From CAYYNP01 sp964472545 (lineage in GTDB: Bacteria > Planctomycetota > Planctomycetia > Pirellulales > Thermoguttaceae): a stretch of 19,520 nt of DNA. The notes beneath the pieces are model-generated. The model had not been told where the DNA came from. It saw only the letters and a list, made by a program, of their open reading frames with translations, and did not search any database. Positions 6,601 through 14,829 of the stretch are shown piece by piece (within the stretch, counting starts at the first letter, position 1; every line of letters begins with the position of its first letter). The stretch covers positions 1 to 19,520 of the forward strand of contig CAYYNP010000194.1 in the NCBI GenBank assembly GCA_964472545.1, in the 5' to 3' direction. The translations under genes and the position numbers were made by a program.

Positions 6601-9600
6601 CTGCTCGCCCGGCGTGTAAACGACCTGGGCCACTTCGTCCAACAGCATGCCGGTCTGTTCCGGGTTGAACAGCAGATCGCGAATCTCCCGCAGCCGGTTG
6701 TTGTAGCCGACGACGAATTCCGGGATGGCGAAGACGTACTGGTTCAGCGGCCCGCGTCCACCGCCGCCGTTGTAAGTGGTGGTCCAGCAGAGGTCGAGGT
6801 CCCAGTTGTGTACGGCCCACTTGCCGGTTTCCGGGTTGTGGTAGTAGAAGTAGTTCTTGCCGGCGTGGATGTCGTAGTCGTGGATGGCCATGGCGATGGC
6901 CCGAAAGCTGTAGTACTCCTGAAGATCGAGGTTGGCCTTGAACCAGTCGGCGCCGGGGTTGTTCTTGTAGGCGTTCATAAAGGCGTTGAGGTCCGCCTTG
7001 TTCTCGGGATGCGTGGGGCCCTGGTTGTTGAGCGTGCCGGTGCCGCCTTCCATCTTGTAGTAGTTGCCGTCGGGCAGTCCGTGCTGGTCGAGCAGGCGGC
7101 CGTCGGGCTGTTCGATGTTCAAGTAGAGCCCTTGGAAATCGGTGCTGTACTGGTCGGGCCCGCCTTCGCTGCCGTCTTCGACGACGCGGAAGTGGACGTA
7201 GCTGGTGTTCGGTGCCGGGTTTCCGGCCAGGTTGTGCAGCTTGAATCCGGCGGCCTCGAACAGCCCCTGTTCGCCCCGCTGGCGGAAGTTGCCTTGCTGG
7301 ATCAGGGCGGAGAAATTGAGCTTGTCCCACTTGAATCCGTAGTCGTTGCCGTAGTCGTCCTTCGCCTGGAAGTAATGTCCGCGGTTGAAGTCGAACTTCC
7401 ACATATTCTTGCCCATCGAATACCGCCACACGCCGCCGCGTGCCCGATAGCGGATGTGGTCGTAGACCTCGCCGTCGTAGACCAGCGTGCCCTGCCACTT
7501 ATACTGGCTGCCGCCGTAGGAGCCAGTCTGCGGTGTCTGCTGATCGGCCTGGCCGCTACGGTACGGCACGTGCAGCGCGTCGAGGTGATCTTGCCGCACG
7601 GTCAACAGGGTGTAGACGGGAATCGACGTGAGCAGCTCACTGTCGTACTCAACCGCCGGCGACACACCGGGCCGAGCCGAGCCGGTCCACGAAGGCACGC
7701 CGTCGTAGACGTAATAGGCGAAGTTCGGCTGCGGGTCGTCGGCGTAGGGCACCGTGATCGAGGCCCCCAGCGTATCGCGGGCGGTGATCCGGTAGCGCAT
7801 CAACGTCCGATTGGCCTGCGGCGGCACCACGGCCGTGTAGACGCCGTCGCCGGCAAAGGCGTCGCCGCCGGTGCCGTTGTCGGCCATTGCCACGGTGGTC
7901 CAATAGGCCGCGTTTTCGTAGCGTGGATCGGCGATGTTGATGTAGTCGCCCGGGGCCACCACCTGGTAGTGCAGCGCCAGGCTGGCCACGCCGTCGGTGT
8001 CGGTGGCCTCGATCGTGATCGTGACCGACTCGGCGGAGGTTGGCTGGTTGGGCGAGTGTTCGACCTGCTGCATCGCGGGCGGGGCGTTGGTCGAATAGAC
8101 CGAATTCCGGGCGCCCGGCGTCACGCCGGCGGCGCCGCCGGAGGAGGTTCGCAACTCGGCGTCGAAGAAGGCGTCGGAACTTCCGCCCAGCGACTGGTTG
8201 AGTAACTGCACGGCGATCACGTTCTCGCCTTGCCGCAGATACGCGCCCGGGTTGGTCAGCGTCAGCGGCACGAACTCGCGGTTGTCGATGGCGTCGTCGG
8301 CCGTGGCGGTGTGGGGCAATTCGTCGGCCGAGACGTTCAGCCCGCGGACGTGCGAGCCGTTGATCCAGACGTTGATCCCGTCGTCGTATTGAACGTCCAA
8401 CAGCAGCGAGTTCGCCTGGGAGAGGTCGTCGACGGTGAACGTCTTCCGCAGATAGACGGTCGAGTAGGTGCCGGACATGTCGTCCAGCGTGGTTTCGATG
8501 AAATCCCGTTCGGCGTCCTGGCCGCTGTAGCCCAGTGCCGCCGTGCCTTCGTCCCAGGCCGCGTCGTTGAAGCCCAACTCTCGCCACTGCCCGCCGGCCG
8601 AGGGCGCCGCCGTGCCTTTGAAGTACTTCCACCGGGAGCCGTCGGGGATCAGCGTCTGTTGGGTGACCGCGGTGCCGCTCGACGACCGCCAACTTCCGGG
8701 CAGGTTGTTGTCCAGGTCGGGGTGAACCAACTCCATCGACGCGCCGGGCGGGTCCAGGGAATTGTCCAACGGGTCGCCCACGGTCGGCCAGGGGAAGGTG
8801 AGGCCGTATTCAACCTCGTCCTGCAACACCCCGGCGGCGTCGCGCAACGCGAGCCGTTCGCCGTCGTTGGCGAGCTTGTCGCGATACTGCCCCACGGCAT
8901 TTACGCCGAACTTGGCGTCCACCGCGGCCTTGTCTTGGGCTACGACCAGATAGCCGCCGGCCGCCAGCACGGTGCCGCCGGGGAAGGTGTAGTCGATCCC
9001 GTTGTCGAAATACCATCCGGAGAGATCGACCGGATCGCCGCCGCGGTTGAACAGCTCGAGGTATTCGACCGGCTGGGTCTTGGTGACCGGCCGCACGTGC
9101 AACTCGTTGATCACCACCTGGCCGGCCCGGGGCGTGGCGTTGGCCGTGCCAAGCGTCACCTGGCTCATCATCACCAACTCGCCCGTGCCGTCCGGAGCGC
9201 GGCCGAAGGAAACGCCCGGCAACGCGCCGCCGAATTGAACGTGATCGGCGAAATGCGTGGGCCGGCCGGAGACGTCGGTCGCCAGCAGCCAGACGTTGTC
9301 GCCGCCGGCGTCGAGGCCGAAGCCCAACGCGGCCGCGTCGAAGACGGCGAACGCGCCGGCGGGGAGGATCGTGTCGGCGGGGATCGTGAACTTGTGGTAG
9401 TCGTCGCTGGAATCGCTCAACAGCCAGCCGGAAACGTCGGTCGGGTGATCGGCCACGTTGTACAGCTCGATGGCGTCGACCGCCGGGGAGATCGGGTCGC
9501 TGAGCACCTCGTTGATGACGACGTCGGGCGCGATTGCCAGCCGTGCCGTGCCCGGCGTGCCGCCGTAGGCAAGACTCGACCGCCAGTTAGCCGCGTCGTT

Positions 9601-12600
9601 GTAGTCGCCGGCCGTGTAGGCAACCGTTAGCGAACTTCCGCCGCCGTCGGGACGTGCGGGCCAATCGCCGGCGTCGTTGTAGCGGAAGTCGTCGATCACC
9701 TGTCCGAAGCGATCCCGCAGGGTGATCTGCTCGCCGCCGTTGTCCAGCGCCCCGGTGTAGACGCCGGCCACCGGCACGTCGTCGCCGTAGCGGAGCCGAA
9801 AGGCCTCGGCGTCGCGGACCACCACCACGCGCTCGCCGGGCTGCAACGGCCGGGCGGCGTAGCCGACGAACGAGAAGCGAATGCCGCCGGTGAATTCGAC
9901 GCCGGTCAGATCGATCGTCTCCGACGGGCTGAGGTTCACCAATTCGACGAACTCGAAGTCGTCGTTGCCCACCGGCGGCGCCACGGCCAGTTCGTTCGGC
10001 GTGGGGTCGTGGGGGTTGTAGTTGAGTTCCGTGACGCCGAGGTTCGCCGCGGTGGCCGGGGTGCCGGCGTAGAACTGGGCCGCGGACACGGCCGACCACT
10101 CGCCGCCGCTTTGCACGCGGGCTTTCACGAGCGTCGACGCACTGAGTGTGATCCCGCCGCCGTAGGCCACGGCCGTCGGCGCGACCGCCCCGCCGGGCAG
10201 CCGTGGATCGGTGCCGTCGAGCGTGTAGTAGATCGTGCCGGCCGCGGCGATCGTCAGCGTGCCGCCTACACTTATGTCGCCGCCGTGCTGGGGCGTGGCG
10301 TTGATGGAAAACGCCGGTGCGGCGATCGTCGGATACAATGGCGCCGGCGTGCCGTCGCGAAGCGTGGTGTTTCCAAGCTGATCGAAGACCGTCTGCGTCC
10401 GCCCGGGGAAGAAGCCGGTCAGGTCCTGATCGACCGCAGCTTGCCAGTCGTCTTTGTCGTAGGGCGTAGCCTGCTGGGCGTCGCCCCAGCGGGCCGATTC
10501 GGCCACGATCGCCGCGTCGATCTCGTCGGCCCGGGCGGCGTAGCGCTCGGCCGCCGCGTCGGGCGAGAGCGGACCGCCGTGAAACAGGTGGTGCCCAACT
10601 CGATCGGCAAAACGCAACCGATACTCAGGGTGCTCCATCAACTGCTGGTGCAGCCACTGGGGGTTGCTCCGCTCGAACGTGTCGCCGGTGGTGAACGGCC
10701 CCGTGCGATCGGTCTCCCCTTGCGAAAGCGTGTGCTCGGCGTTGCGGTTGAAGAACCGAAAACCCTCATCGCCGAATCGGTTGCGGACGGCGAAGAAGTT
10801 GTTCGGGCTGTCGTCGCCCAGCAGACTCGAAATCGGCGCATCGCCGTCGCCGGTGTAGAAGACGACCAACATATAGTCGATCAGGTTGTCGACGTCGAGC
10901 AGCACCTCGTAGGCCGGATCGCGCTGCCCGGTCACCGGGTCGAGGCCTTGGGCGTGGTAGTAGGCCGCGTCGGTGCCGAAGCCTGTGGCGGCCGTTTGCC
11001 AAAGGTCATTCCAAGCGTCGAGGTTGCCGTCGGTGGCCTCGATCGTATGCGTCCGCCCCGGCCCGCCGTCGACCTTGATTACGTCGTAGTCGTCGCGATC
11101 GCCGCCAAAATAGGTCTCGCCGAAAGCCGCCTCGGGACGCTCCTCGGTTTGGTAGATTCCCCAGTATTGCCCGTTGAGATAGAGGTGATAGTACCGGCTG
11201 CGGGTCGACTCCTGGCCCATCGCCGCCAGCGTATCCCGGGCGAAGACGTCGCGGAGCATCGTCTGGGCGTTGCCGCCCGCAACGTCATAAGCCCATGAAA
11301 AACTCTCGGCGGTCCGCAGGTCGAGTTTCTGAAACTGATCGGTGCCCTGGTTGCCGAAAAGCGGATAGGTAAGCTGTGGGTTGCCGTATTCGCTGCGGAA
11401 GAAGAGGCGGAAGGCGTGTTTCGGGTTGGCGGCTTCGCGGCCGGTGCCGCCGCGGATTCGCAACCCGGCGTCGATCTGGAAACCCTCGGCCCCGCTCGGT
11501 TCGAGCAACTCCAGCGATGCGGCCCGCTCCCAGGCCTCGCCGCGCCCGTTGGCATTGACGTAGATCCCCGTGGCCGGATCGAAGAGATGTTCCAGATCGG
11601 TCACCAACGACAACGTAGGCAGCGCCTGCAAGGCCACGTCGAGCTGCGGGCCCCAGGTACCGCTGCCGACGATCTGCGGGTCCATGCCGTAGTCGATCGC
11701 CTGGCCGTTGACCGTTGCGGCCGGCCAGCCGGCGCCGGGCGGCTGGCCCAGCGGCGACTGATCGGGCACGTCGTCGAGGAGGACGTAGGTCTGGGTGTCG
11801 ACGTTCGTCGGTGCGTAGCCCGGGCGAAACGCGGCGGCCCGCAGCGTCGTGGTCCGGTCGACCGTGATCGGACCGGTGTACTCGATGCCCGTGCTTTCGG
11901 TCGGCCGGCTGCCGTCGAGCGTGTAGTAGATCGTCGCTCCCGGCGTGATCGTGGTGACGGCGACCTGTTGCGGCGCGTCGTAGAAACCGCGGTCGACGCT
12001 AAACTGCGTGTCTTCGACGTAAGCCTCGAAGCCGGTGTGGTTGGCCGTCCCGGGCGTGGGCGTGGCAAAGTAACGCTCGACGTCGCGGGTCTTGGCGGCC
12101 ACCAACTCGGGCACGATTAGCAGGTCGCCGTCGGCCGCGGTGACGTTCAGCCCCTGAATGGCCAGCACGTTGGTGCCGGGCCGCAGCGCGCCGAGGTGAT
12201 CGTTGACGTTGAAATGCTCGTAGACGACGGCCTGCTCGTTCGGATGGGCGTCGGTCGCCGTGGCGTTAAAGACCGGCGTTGGCGGGGCGTTTTCCGCGGC
12301 GATCGGCGTGCCGTTGAGATAGGCCGCGAAACCGTCGTCGTATTTCATCCACAGCGAGAGCAGGTCGTATTGCGGCAGATCGGCGCCGTCGACCTCGAAC
12401 TCGATCCGCGTCAGCAGCGAGGCACTCGTGCCCTGCATGGCCGCGGCGACGTCGGTGCGGATGAGGCTCTCGAACTCGACGGCACCGTCGCTGAAGCCGA
12501 CGCCGGTTACCGCCGGAGTGATGGTGGCGAACGGAACGTCCAGGTCCGGGTCCTGCTGGCCTTGGGTCGCACTGCGGGCGCGGACGAAATCGTCGGCCGA

Positions 12601-14379
12601 GTTGCCGTCGAAGTTGCCCATGCGGCGAAGCCACGACGCCGGACCGGCGGGCACGACCTCTTGCAGCCGAAGGCCGGCCATCGCGTAACCCTTCGAGCCG
12701 TCGGCCGTGCCGTCGCCCACGCCGGGCGTGCTGCCGCGGTATTGCCGGGAGACGATCGAAAACTGGCCGTCGCTACCGGGATCGATCGCAGTCCACGCAG
12801 CCACGAACCCCTGCCCCGCCCGGTGGTTCTCGCCGACCCAAACGGCGACCTCCGTGGGGCTGAGCACGATGATCCCGTTGCCGGTGCTATGGGCCGGCGT
12901 GGCGGCGTCGGCGCCGATGAGCGTGACCTGCGCCCAGCGGTCGGTGTAGCCGCTGCGTCCGCGGACGGCCGTAGCGGACAGGTTGTACGTTACGTCGTTG
13001 CCCGTATCGAGGCCGGAGAAGGCGTGGGTGTAGGTGTCGGCGCCGCTGATGGCCACGCTGGCCCCACCGCCGGAGCGGAAGTCGACGAATCCGTCGAACA
13101 GGTCGTGGGCATCGGTGCCGGCGGCGGGCGTACCGGTCTGGCTCTCGAAGTTGGCCCCGCTGTGCGAGGTGGCAAGCGTCACGCCCGTGGCGGCGCCGGT
13201 GGTGATGTCCTCGAGCGTGCCCGAGCGCGTGCCGTTGGCGGCGAAGGTCGTGGCGTTGGCGTGCGTGCCGGTGCCGGCGATGTGGTCGTTGTAGGCCAGG
13301 AATCCCTCGACCGCGCCCGCCCCGACGCTGCCCACGTCGGCCCCGTCGCCACGCCACGCCTCGGCAACGGTCACGTCGCTGAAGCCGGCGTAGTCGAATC
13401 GCAGCGCGGCAAGCTGTGCGTCGCTGTATCCCCAAGCGACGAAATCGACCACCTCGCCCGTATCGTCGAGGATCATCGTCCAGCCCGGGCCTTCCGGGTC
13501 CCAGTGGATCGGGCCACCGAAATAGTGATCGCCGGGATTGGCGGGATCGTCGGTGCCGTAGAGAATCTCACCGGCCGCCATCGATCCGGGCAGGCTCCAA
13601 CCGGCCGCGTGGACGGCGCTGACGTTGGCCGCGGTCGCATCGTTGGCCAGCACGCGCCAGCCGGACGTATCGAGCGAACGCGTGGAGACGTTTTGGATCT
13701 CGATGAGACGCACGTCGCCGGTCGCGACCTCGGTGATCAACAGCCCCGCCTCGTCGACGGCCACCGTGTCGGTCCAGCCGGAGTCGTCGAAGGCGGTCTC
13801 GGTCCATCCGGCCACCGGCGCGGTTGGCACCAGGTAGCTCAACGGATCGCCTTCGGCGACCAGCGTGGTGGCGTCTTGTGTGATCCCGTAAGAAACGTCG
13901 GCCGCCTGTGGCGGGAAGGCCGGCGCGTAGTCGTGCGAGATCGTCACCCCGTCGCCGTGGACCAACGCTAGGTATTCGCCGTCGCTGCTGAGCTTGAAGT
14001 TGGTGTGCAACTCGCCGGCCGGGGCGTTCGGGTATTTGTCCGAAGCGAAGACCGTCAGATACTCGTCCGGCGCGAGCGCGTGCGCAGGAAACGGCCACTT
14101 GGTCAGGTTCGTGGCGTCGTCGGTCAGATACCAGCCCTCCAGATCGACCGGCGTGGACGTGGGATTGTGGATTTCGACCCAGTCGGGATAGGCGCCGTCG
14201 CCGTCGGGCAGCGTCTGGTTGTTGACCGCCATCAACTCGCTGATCAGCAGCGGCCCGGCGTCGAGCATCAGCCGCGGCTCGAGCCGTTCGAGGCGCAACG
14301 GGTTCTGTCGCAAAGACGGCGGCCTGCGGCCCAGAATCGGCTGACGGGCCGGCGCACGCCGGATGCCCAAAAAGTCCAT
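3688..14379 (-). CDS. Giant secreted surface protein: LEPR-type N-terminus, two CotH-like domains, multiple lamin-tail domains, dockerin-like C-terminus
   Basis: A 3563-residue protein. The start is the ATG at 14379, supported by GAAGGTGG a few bases upstream and a promoter at 14441-14468; the frame is open 93 codons further but that part is not protein-like. Residues 1-41 carry the LERLEPRLMLD segment of planctomycete LEPR-XLL surface proteins. Then, in order: lamin-tail domain (LTD) about 42-165; degenerate LTD 212-320; unassigned beta-rich region 360-580; galactose-binding-like fold 580-780 (YDDGFAAYLNG); chitobiase-C-like repeat 785-866 (IYYTLDGSRP); CotH-like 918-1290; second chitobiase-C-like repeat 1350-1436; three LTDs 1447-1900; galactose-binding-like fold 1905-2078; Ig-like region 2098-2225; CotH-like 2250-2660; FN3-like 2668-2778; three LTDs 2787-3292; planctomycete-type C-terminal beta region 3300-3450; dockerin-like 3463-3512; DAPSE repeat; end. 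An extracellular or cell-surface role is expected; the substrate of the CotH domains is unknown. Confidence 0.92.
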   Translation of the reverse strand: MDFLGIRRAPARQPILGRRPPSLRQNPLRLERLEPRLMLDAGPLLISELMAVNNQTLPDGDGAYPDWVEIHNPTSTPVDLEGWYLTDDATNLTKWPFPAHALAPDEYLTVFASDKYPNAPAGELHTNFKLSSDGEYLALVHGDGVTISHDYAPAFPPQAADVSYGITQDATTLVAEGDPLSYLVPTAPVAGWTETAFDDSGWTDTVAVDEAGLLITEVATGDVRLIEIQNVSTRSLDTSGWRVLANDATAANVSAVHAAGWSLPGSMAAGEILYGTDDPANPGDHYFGGPIHWDPEGPGWTMILDDTGEVVDFVAWGYSDAQLAALRFDYAGFSDVTVAEAWRGDGADVGSVGAGAVEGFLAYNDHIAGTGTHANATTFAANGTRSGTLEDITTGAATGVTLATSHSGANFESQTGTPAAGTDAHDLFDGFVDFRSGGGASVAISGADTYTHAFSGLDTGNDVTYNLSATAVRGRSGYTDRWAQVTLIGADAATPAHSTGNGIIVLSPTEVAVWVGENHRAGQGFVAAWTAIDPGSDGQFSIVSRQYRGSTPGVGDGTADGSKGYAMAGLRLQEVVPAGPASWLRRMGNFDGNSADDFVRARSATQGQQDPDLDVPFATITPAVTGVGFSDGAVEFESLIRTDVAAAMQGTSASLLTRIEFEVDGADLPQYDLLSLWMKYDDGFAAYLNGTPIAAENAPPTPVFNATATDAHPNEQAVVYEHFNVNDHLGALRPGTNVLAIQGLNVTAADGDLLIVPELVAAKTRDVERYFATPTPGTANHTGFEAYVEDTQFSVDRGFYDAPQQVAVTTITPGATIYYTLDGSRPTESTGIEYTGPITVDRTTTLRAAAFRPGYAPTNVDTQTYVLLDDVPDQSPLGQPPGAGWPAATVNGQAIDYGMDPQIVGSGTWGPQLDVALQALPTLSLVTDLEHLFDPATGIYVNANGRGEAWERAASLELLEPSGAEGFQIDAGLRIRGGTGREAANPKHAFRLFFRSEYGNPQLTYPLFGNQGTDQFQKLDLRTAESFSWAYDVAGGNAQTMLRDVFARDTLAAMGQESTRSRYYHLYLNGQYWGIYQTEERPEAAFGETYFGGDRDDYDVIKVDGGPGRTHTIEATDGNLDAWNDLWQTAATGFGTDAAYYHAQGLDPVTGQRDPAYEVLLDVDNLIDYMLVVFYTGDGDAPISSLLGDDSPNNFFAVRNRFGDEGFRFFNRNAEHTLSQGETDRTGPFTTGDTFERSNPQWLHQQLMEHPEYRLRFADRVGHHLFHGGPLSPDAAAERYAARADEIDAAIVAESARWGDAQQATPYDKDDWQAAVDQDLTGFFPGRTQTVFDQLGNTTLRDGTPAPLYPTIAAPAFSINATPQHGGDISVGGTLTIAAAGTIYYTLDGTDPRLPGGAVAPTAVAYGGGITLSASTLVKARVQSGGEWSAVSAAQFYAGTPATAANLGVTELNYNPHDPTPNELAVAPPVGNDDFEFVELVNLSPSETIDLTGVEFTGGIRFSFVGYAARPLQPGERVVVVRDAEAFRLRYGDDVPVAGVYTGALDNGGEQITLRDRFGQVIDDFRYNDAGDWPARPDGGGSSLTVAYTAGDYNDAANWRSSLAYGGTPGTARLAIAPDVVINEVLSDPISPAVDAIELYNVADHPTDVSGWLLSDSSDDYHKFTIPADTILPAGAFAVFDAAALGFGLDAGGDNVWLLATDVSGRPTHFADHVQFGGALPGVSFGRAPDGTGELVMMSQVTLGTANATPRAGQVVINELHVRPVTKTQPVEYLELFNRGGDPVDLSGWYFDNGIDYTFPGGTVLAAGGYLVVAQDKAAVDAKFGVNAVGQYRDKLANDGERLALRDAAGVLQDEVEYGLTFPWPTVGDPLDNSLDPPGASMELVHPDLDNNLPGSWRSSSGTAVTQQTLIPDGSRWKYFKGTAAPSAGGQWRELGFNDAAWDEGTAALGYSGQDAERDFIETTLDDMSGTYSTVYLRKTFTVDDLSQANSLLLDVQYDDGINVWINGSHVRGLNVSADELPHTATADDAIDNREFVPLTLTNPGAYLRQGENVIAVQLLNQSLGGSSDAFFDAELRTSSGGAAGVTPGARNSVYSTNAPPAMQQVEHSPNQPTSAESVTITIEATDTDGVASLALHYQVVAPGDYINIADPRYENAAYWTTVAMADNGTGGDAFAGDGVYTAVVPPQANRTLMRYRITARDTLGASITVPYADDPQPNFAYYVYDGVPSWTGSARPGVSPAVEYDSELLTSIPVYTLLTVRQDHLDALHVPYRSGQADQQTPQTGSYGGSQYKWQGTLVYDGEVYDHIRYRARGGVWRYSMGKNMWKFDFNRGHYFQAKDDYGNDYGFKWDKLNFSALIQQGNFRQRGEQGLFEAAGFKLHNLAGNPAPNTSYVHFRVVEDGSEGGPDQYSTDFQGLYLNIEQPDGRLLDQHGLPDGNYYKMEGGTGTLNNQGPTHPENKADLNAFMNAYKNNPGADWFKANLDLQEYYSFRAIAMAIHDYDIHAGKNYFYYHNPETGKWAVHNWDLDLCWTTTYNGGGGRGPLNQYVFAIPEFVVGYNNRLREIRDLLFNPEQTGMLLDEVAQVVYTPGEQSFVDADRAMWDYNPILTSSYINSSKASHGRYYQAVGSRSFAGMLQYQKNYVAGRMNSIDPQVASDDHLAPYRPTVSYVGAEGFPADGLAFESSTFSSPQGRSFAAMQWRIARASDPADPDFDFSEPPHYEIAATWQSEELTTFDDTITIPGDGLDIGETYRVRVRMKDDAGRYSHWSQPVQLVVGDPTGRVRDALRITEINYNPADPTAAELATQPVEDPDFTAADFEFVELTNISDGPIVDLAGVRFGEGIEFDFTGGPIASLAAGESLVIVQNEDAFAARYGDGAAVAGTFTNRLNNGGERLLLLDKFGQTILDFSYSDDDAWPQRADGEGSSLELVDLNTPPTRFDEGDRWRDSREYGGSPGWPGDSTGDVIVNEVLAHAVTPAVDAIELHNPTGSDVDVGGWYLSDTWGWDSEPDNGDYRKFRIPDGTVVPAGGYVSFAEGHYAGDVLQFDPVNEYGGTGPKDFALDGSADGHLYLIEADGSGRLLRFADQVELMPAVPGESFGRWPNGTGGLYPQAETSLGDENAGPRVGPVVISEVMYHPPAGGDEFIELFNSADEPVPLYDPEHPEHTWSFGDGVQFVFPAGVSLPGGGTCLVVAIDPAAFRVKYGVPASVPIFGPYGGALDNGGETLRLMRPGAPAGDPPSVPRRLADEVRYDDAGGWPTEADGSGPSLNRREAGLWGNAAASWLAGDPSPGTVPFQQAAAEIVGRFVFYNRSSFDGNNPVANAADDAAIATDKTALRPGHVATSANYTSYSLGINGLMVDVAGAAGQIPGQITTDDFLFRVGNSADTSSWNAAPEPTSVTVRAGAGTGGSDRVTLIWGDHAIKKEWLEVTVLADNLGLLQNDVFFFGNAVAEAGNATQNAQVTTTDLLLARNNPRNFLDPADVLFGYDYNRDGRVNSTDVLLARNNQTNFLTALRLLDLSALDAGLASLASARLSDAPSEDAPSEDARTIAVDRLLAAYLE
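3731..3768. repeat. 15-bp tandem repeat in the 3' end of the giant gene
   Basis: Two adjacent copies (3731-3745 and 3746-3760) of a 15-base unit ending GGGCATCCTCTGAG, plus an 8-base partial third copy. The second copy differs by one base at its first position. The repeat encodes DAPSE-DAPSE-DA near the C-terminus and, being a multiple of three, can change length without breaking the frame. Confidence 0.85.
3844..3993 (-). other. Dockerin-like EF-hand segment of the giant protein
   Basis: Residues 3463-3512 contain two related half-repeats: QVTTTDLLLARNNPRNF and DYNRDGRVNSTDVLLARNN. The second has a calcium-loop pattern D-x-N-x-D-G-x-x-x-x-x-D as in type I dockerins. The first lacks the acidic loop start (NATQNAQ in place of DxNxDG), so only one good calcium site is visible. 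In planctomycetes such ends are common on surface proteins and do not imply cellulosomes. Confidence 0.7.
4504..6021 (-). other. Second lamin-tail triplet of the giant protein
   Basis: Residues 2787-3292 contain three LTDs: one beginning LRITEINYNPADPT, one beginning DVIVNEVLAHAVTPAVDAIEL and one beginning PVVISEVMYHPP. Each has the E-x-[VI]-E-L-x-N strand and the later NNGGE/DNGGE or similar turn. Each aligns by eye with the matching member of the triplet at residues 1447-1900, in the same order. Confidence 0.75.
6400..7632 (-). other. CotH-like kinase domain 2 of the giant protein (motif intact)
   Basis: Residues 2250-2660. It starts at IPVYTLLTVRQDHLD, continues through YRARGGVWRYSMGKNMWKF and GLYLNIEQPDG, and has the active-site-like part HDYDIHAGKNYFYYHN (2500-2515) followed by KWAVHNWDLDLCW with WDLD at 2526-2529. 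In CotH spore-coat kinases an Asp in the WDxD region binds metal and an upstream Asp is catalytic. Presence of both suggests an active domain; activity is inferred. Confidence 0.75.
8680..10041 (-). other. First lamin-tail triplet of the giant protein
   Basis: Residues 1447-1900 contain three LTDs in a row: LGVTELNYNPHDPT, DVVINEVLSDPISPAVDAIEL and QVVINELHVRPVTK mark their starts. Lamin-tail domains are Ig-like beta-sandwich modules; in bacterial secreted proteins they are thought to help attach or anchor, with little direct evidence. Confidence 0.75.
10510..11628 (-). other. CotH-like domain 1 of the giant protein (key acidic motif altered)
   Basis: Residues 918-1290. Typical elements include LPTLSLVTDLEHLF, LRIRGGTGREAANPKHAF, YYHLYLNGQYWGIYQTEERP and DVDNLIDYMLVVFYTGDGD. 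Where domain 2 has WDLD this copy reads RNAE (1212-1215, in FFNRNAEHTL), so the two metal-site acidic positions appear to be Asn and Glu. Planctomycete relatives I know usually show HDxEHTL here, so the Asn at 1213 is the notable change. Confidence 0.65.
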
Positions 14380-14440
14380 GCTAACCACCTTCTCAAGCTC
14401 GTTCCGTGCGTCCGGCGAAGGCCGAGACGAAGATACCCTC

Positions 14441-14468
14441 ACTATAACAGGAAGTGCAGTGAGTGCAA
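14441..14468 (-). promoter_or_regulatory. Promoter of the giant surface-protein gene
   Basis: On the minus strand TTGCAC (14468-14463), 16 bases, TATAGT (14446-14441). The predicted start near 14434 leaves a leader of about 55 bases to the ATG at 14379, which also supports that ATG over in-frame upstream starts. Confidence 0.55.
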
Positions 14469-14743
14469 GGGATTTGTGCAATCTGGGCACGTTGTGGGGC
14501 GGTCTCCGACTTACGGGTGGACACATCCATGCGGAATTGACCGAAGTCGAGCCGGATTGTCGATTCGTCCGCAGAGCCGCGACCCGCCGTCGCGCCCGCA
14601 CAAGTTGCCACGCGCGTCCATGACGCCCGGCGTGTACCTCGGTACCGTCACATTGCACCGTTACATCATCGCGTTGAGCTGTATGGCAATGCGTTCCGCC
14701 GATATACGTGTCCTGCGTGGCGGCGGGTGACCCGGCGCCGGAG

Positions 14744-14760
14744 CGCGACCACCGGTCGCG
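14744..14760. promoter_or_regulatory. Short perfect hairpin upstream of the ECF promoter
   Basis: CGCGACC (14744-14750), loop ACC, GGTCGCG (14754-14760). It lies about 40 bases upstream of the -35 box of the sigma-factor promoter. It could be a protein-binding site or a terminator for something reading rightward; no poly-T follows. Confidence 0.3.
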
Positions 14761-14800
14761 GCTTTATGAGATCGAAGCAGCAACCGTTTCAAGAAAGCAT

Positions 14801-14829
14801 TTGACCTCATACGGCCTGGAACGTCTAAC
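14801..14829 (+). promoter_or_regulatory. Promoter of the ECF sigma operon
   Basis: TTGACC (14801-14806), 17 bases, TCTAAC (14824-14829), giving a leader of about 45 bases. An overlapping GGAAC (14818-14822) resembles an ECF -35 core, so self-activation is possible, but I see no convincing ECF -10 at the right spacing. Confidence 0.5.

Noticed and set aside
5779..8205. An 808-residue open frame on the plus strand inside the giant gene
   Set aside because: It lies antisense to clearly recognisable lamin-tail and CotH sequence. Its Val/Arg/Gly-rich composition is what the complement of GC-rich codons gives, and it has no domain-like motif.
14380..14658. Upstream extension of the giant gene by 93 codons
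   Set aside because: The extension has no signal peptide or domain, contains the promoter, and lies before a good ribosome site and the LEPR-type N-terminus.
8230..14730. Further long plus-strand frames over the giant gene (8230-9630, 10009-11298, 12196-13971, 14005-14730)
   Set aside because: Same reason: antisense shadows created by codon bias, with no ribosome sites or motifs. The minus-strand frame explains the region fully.
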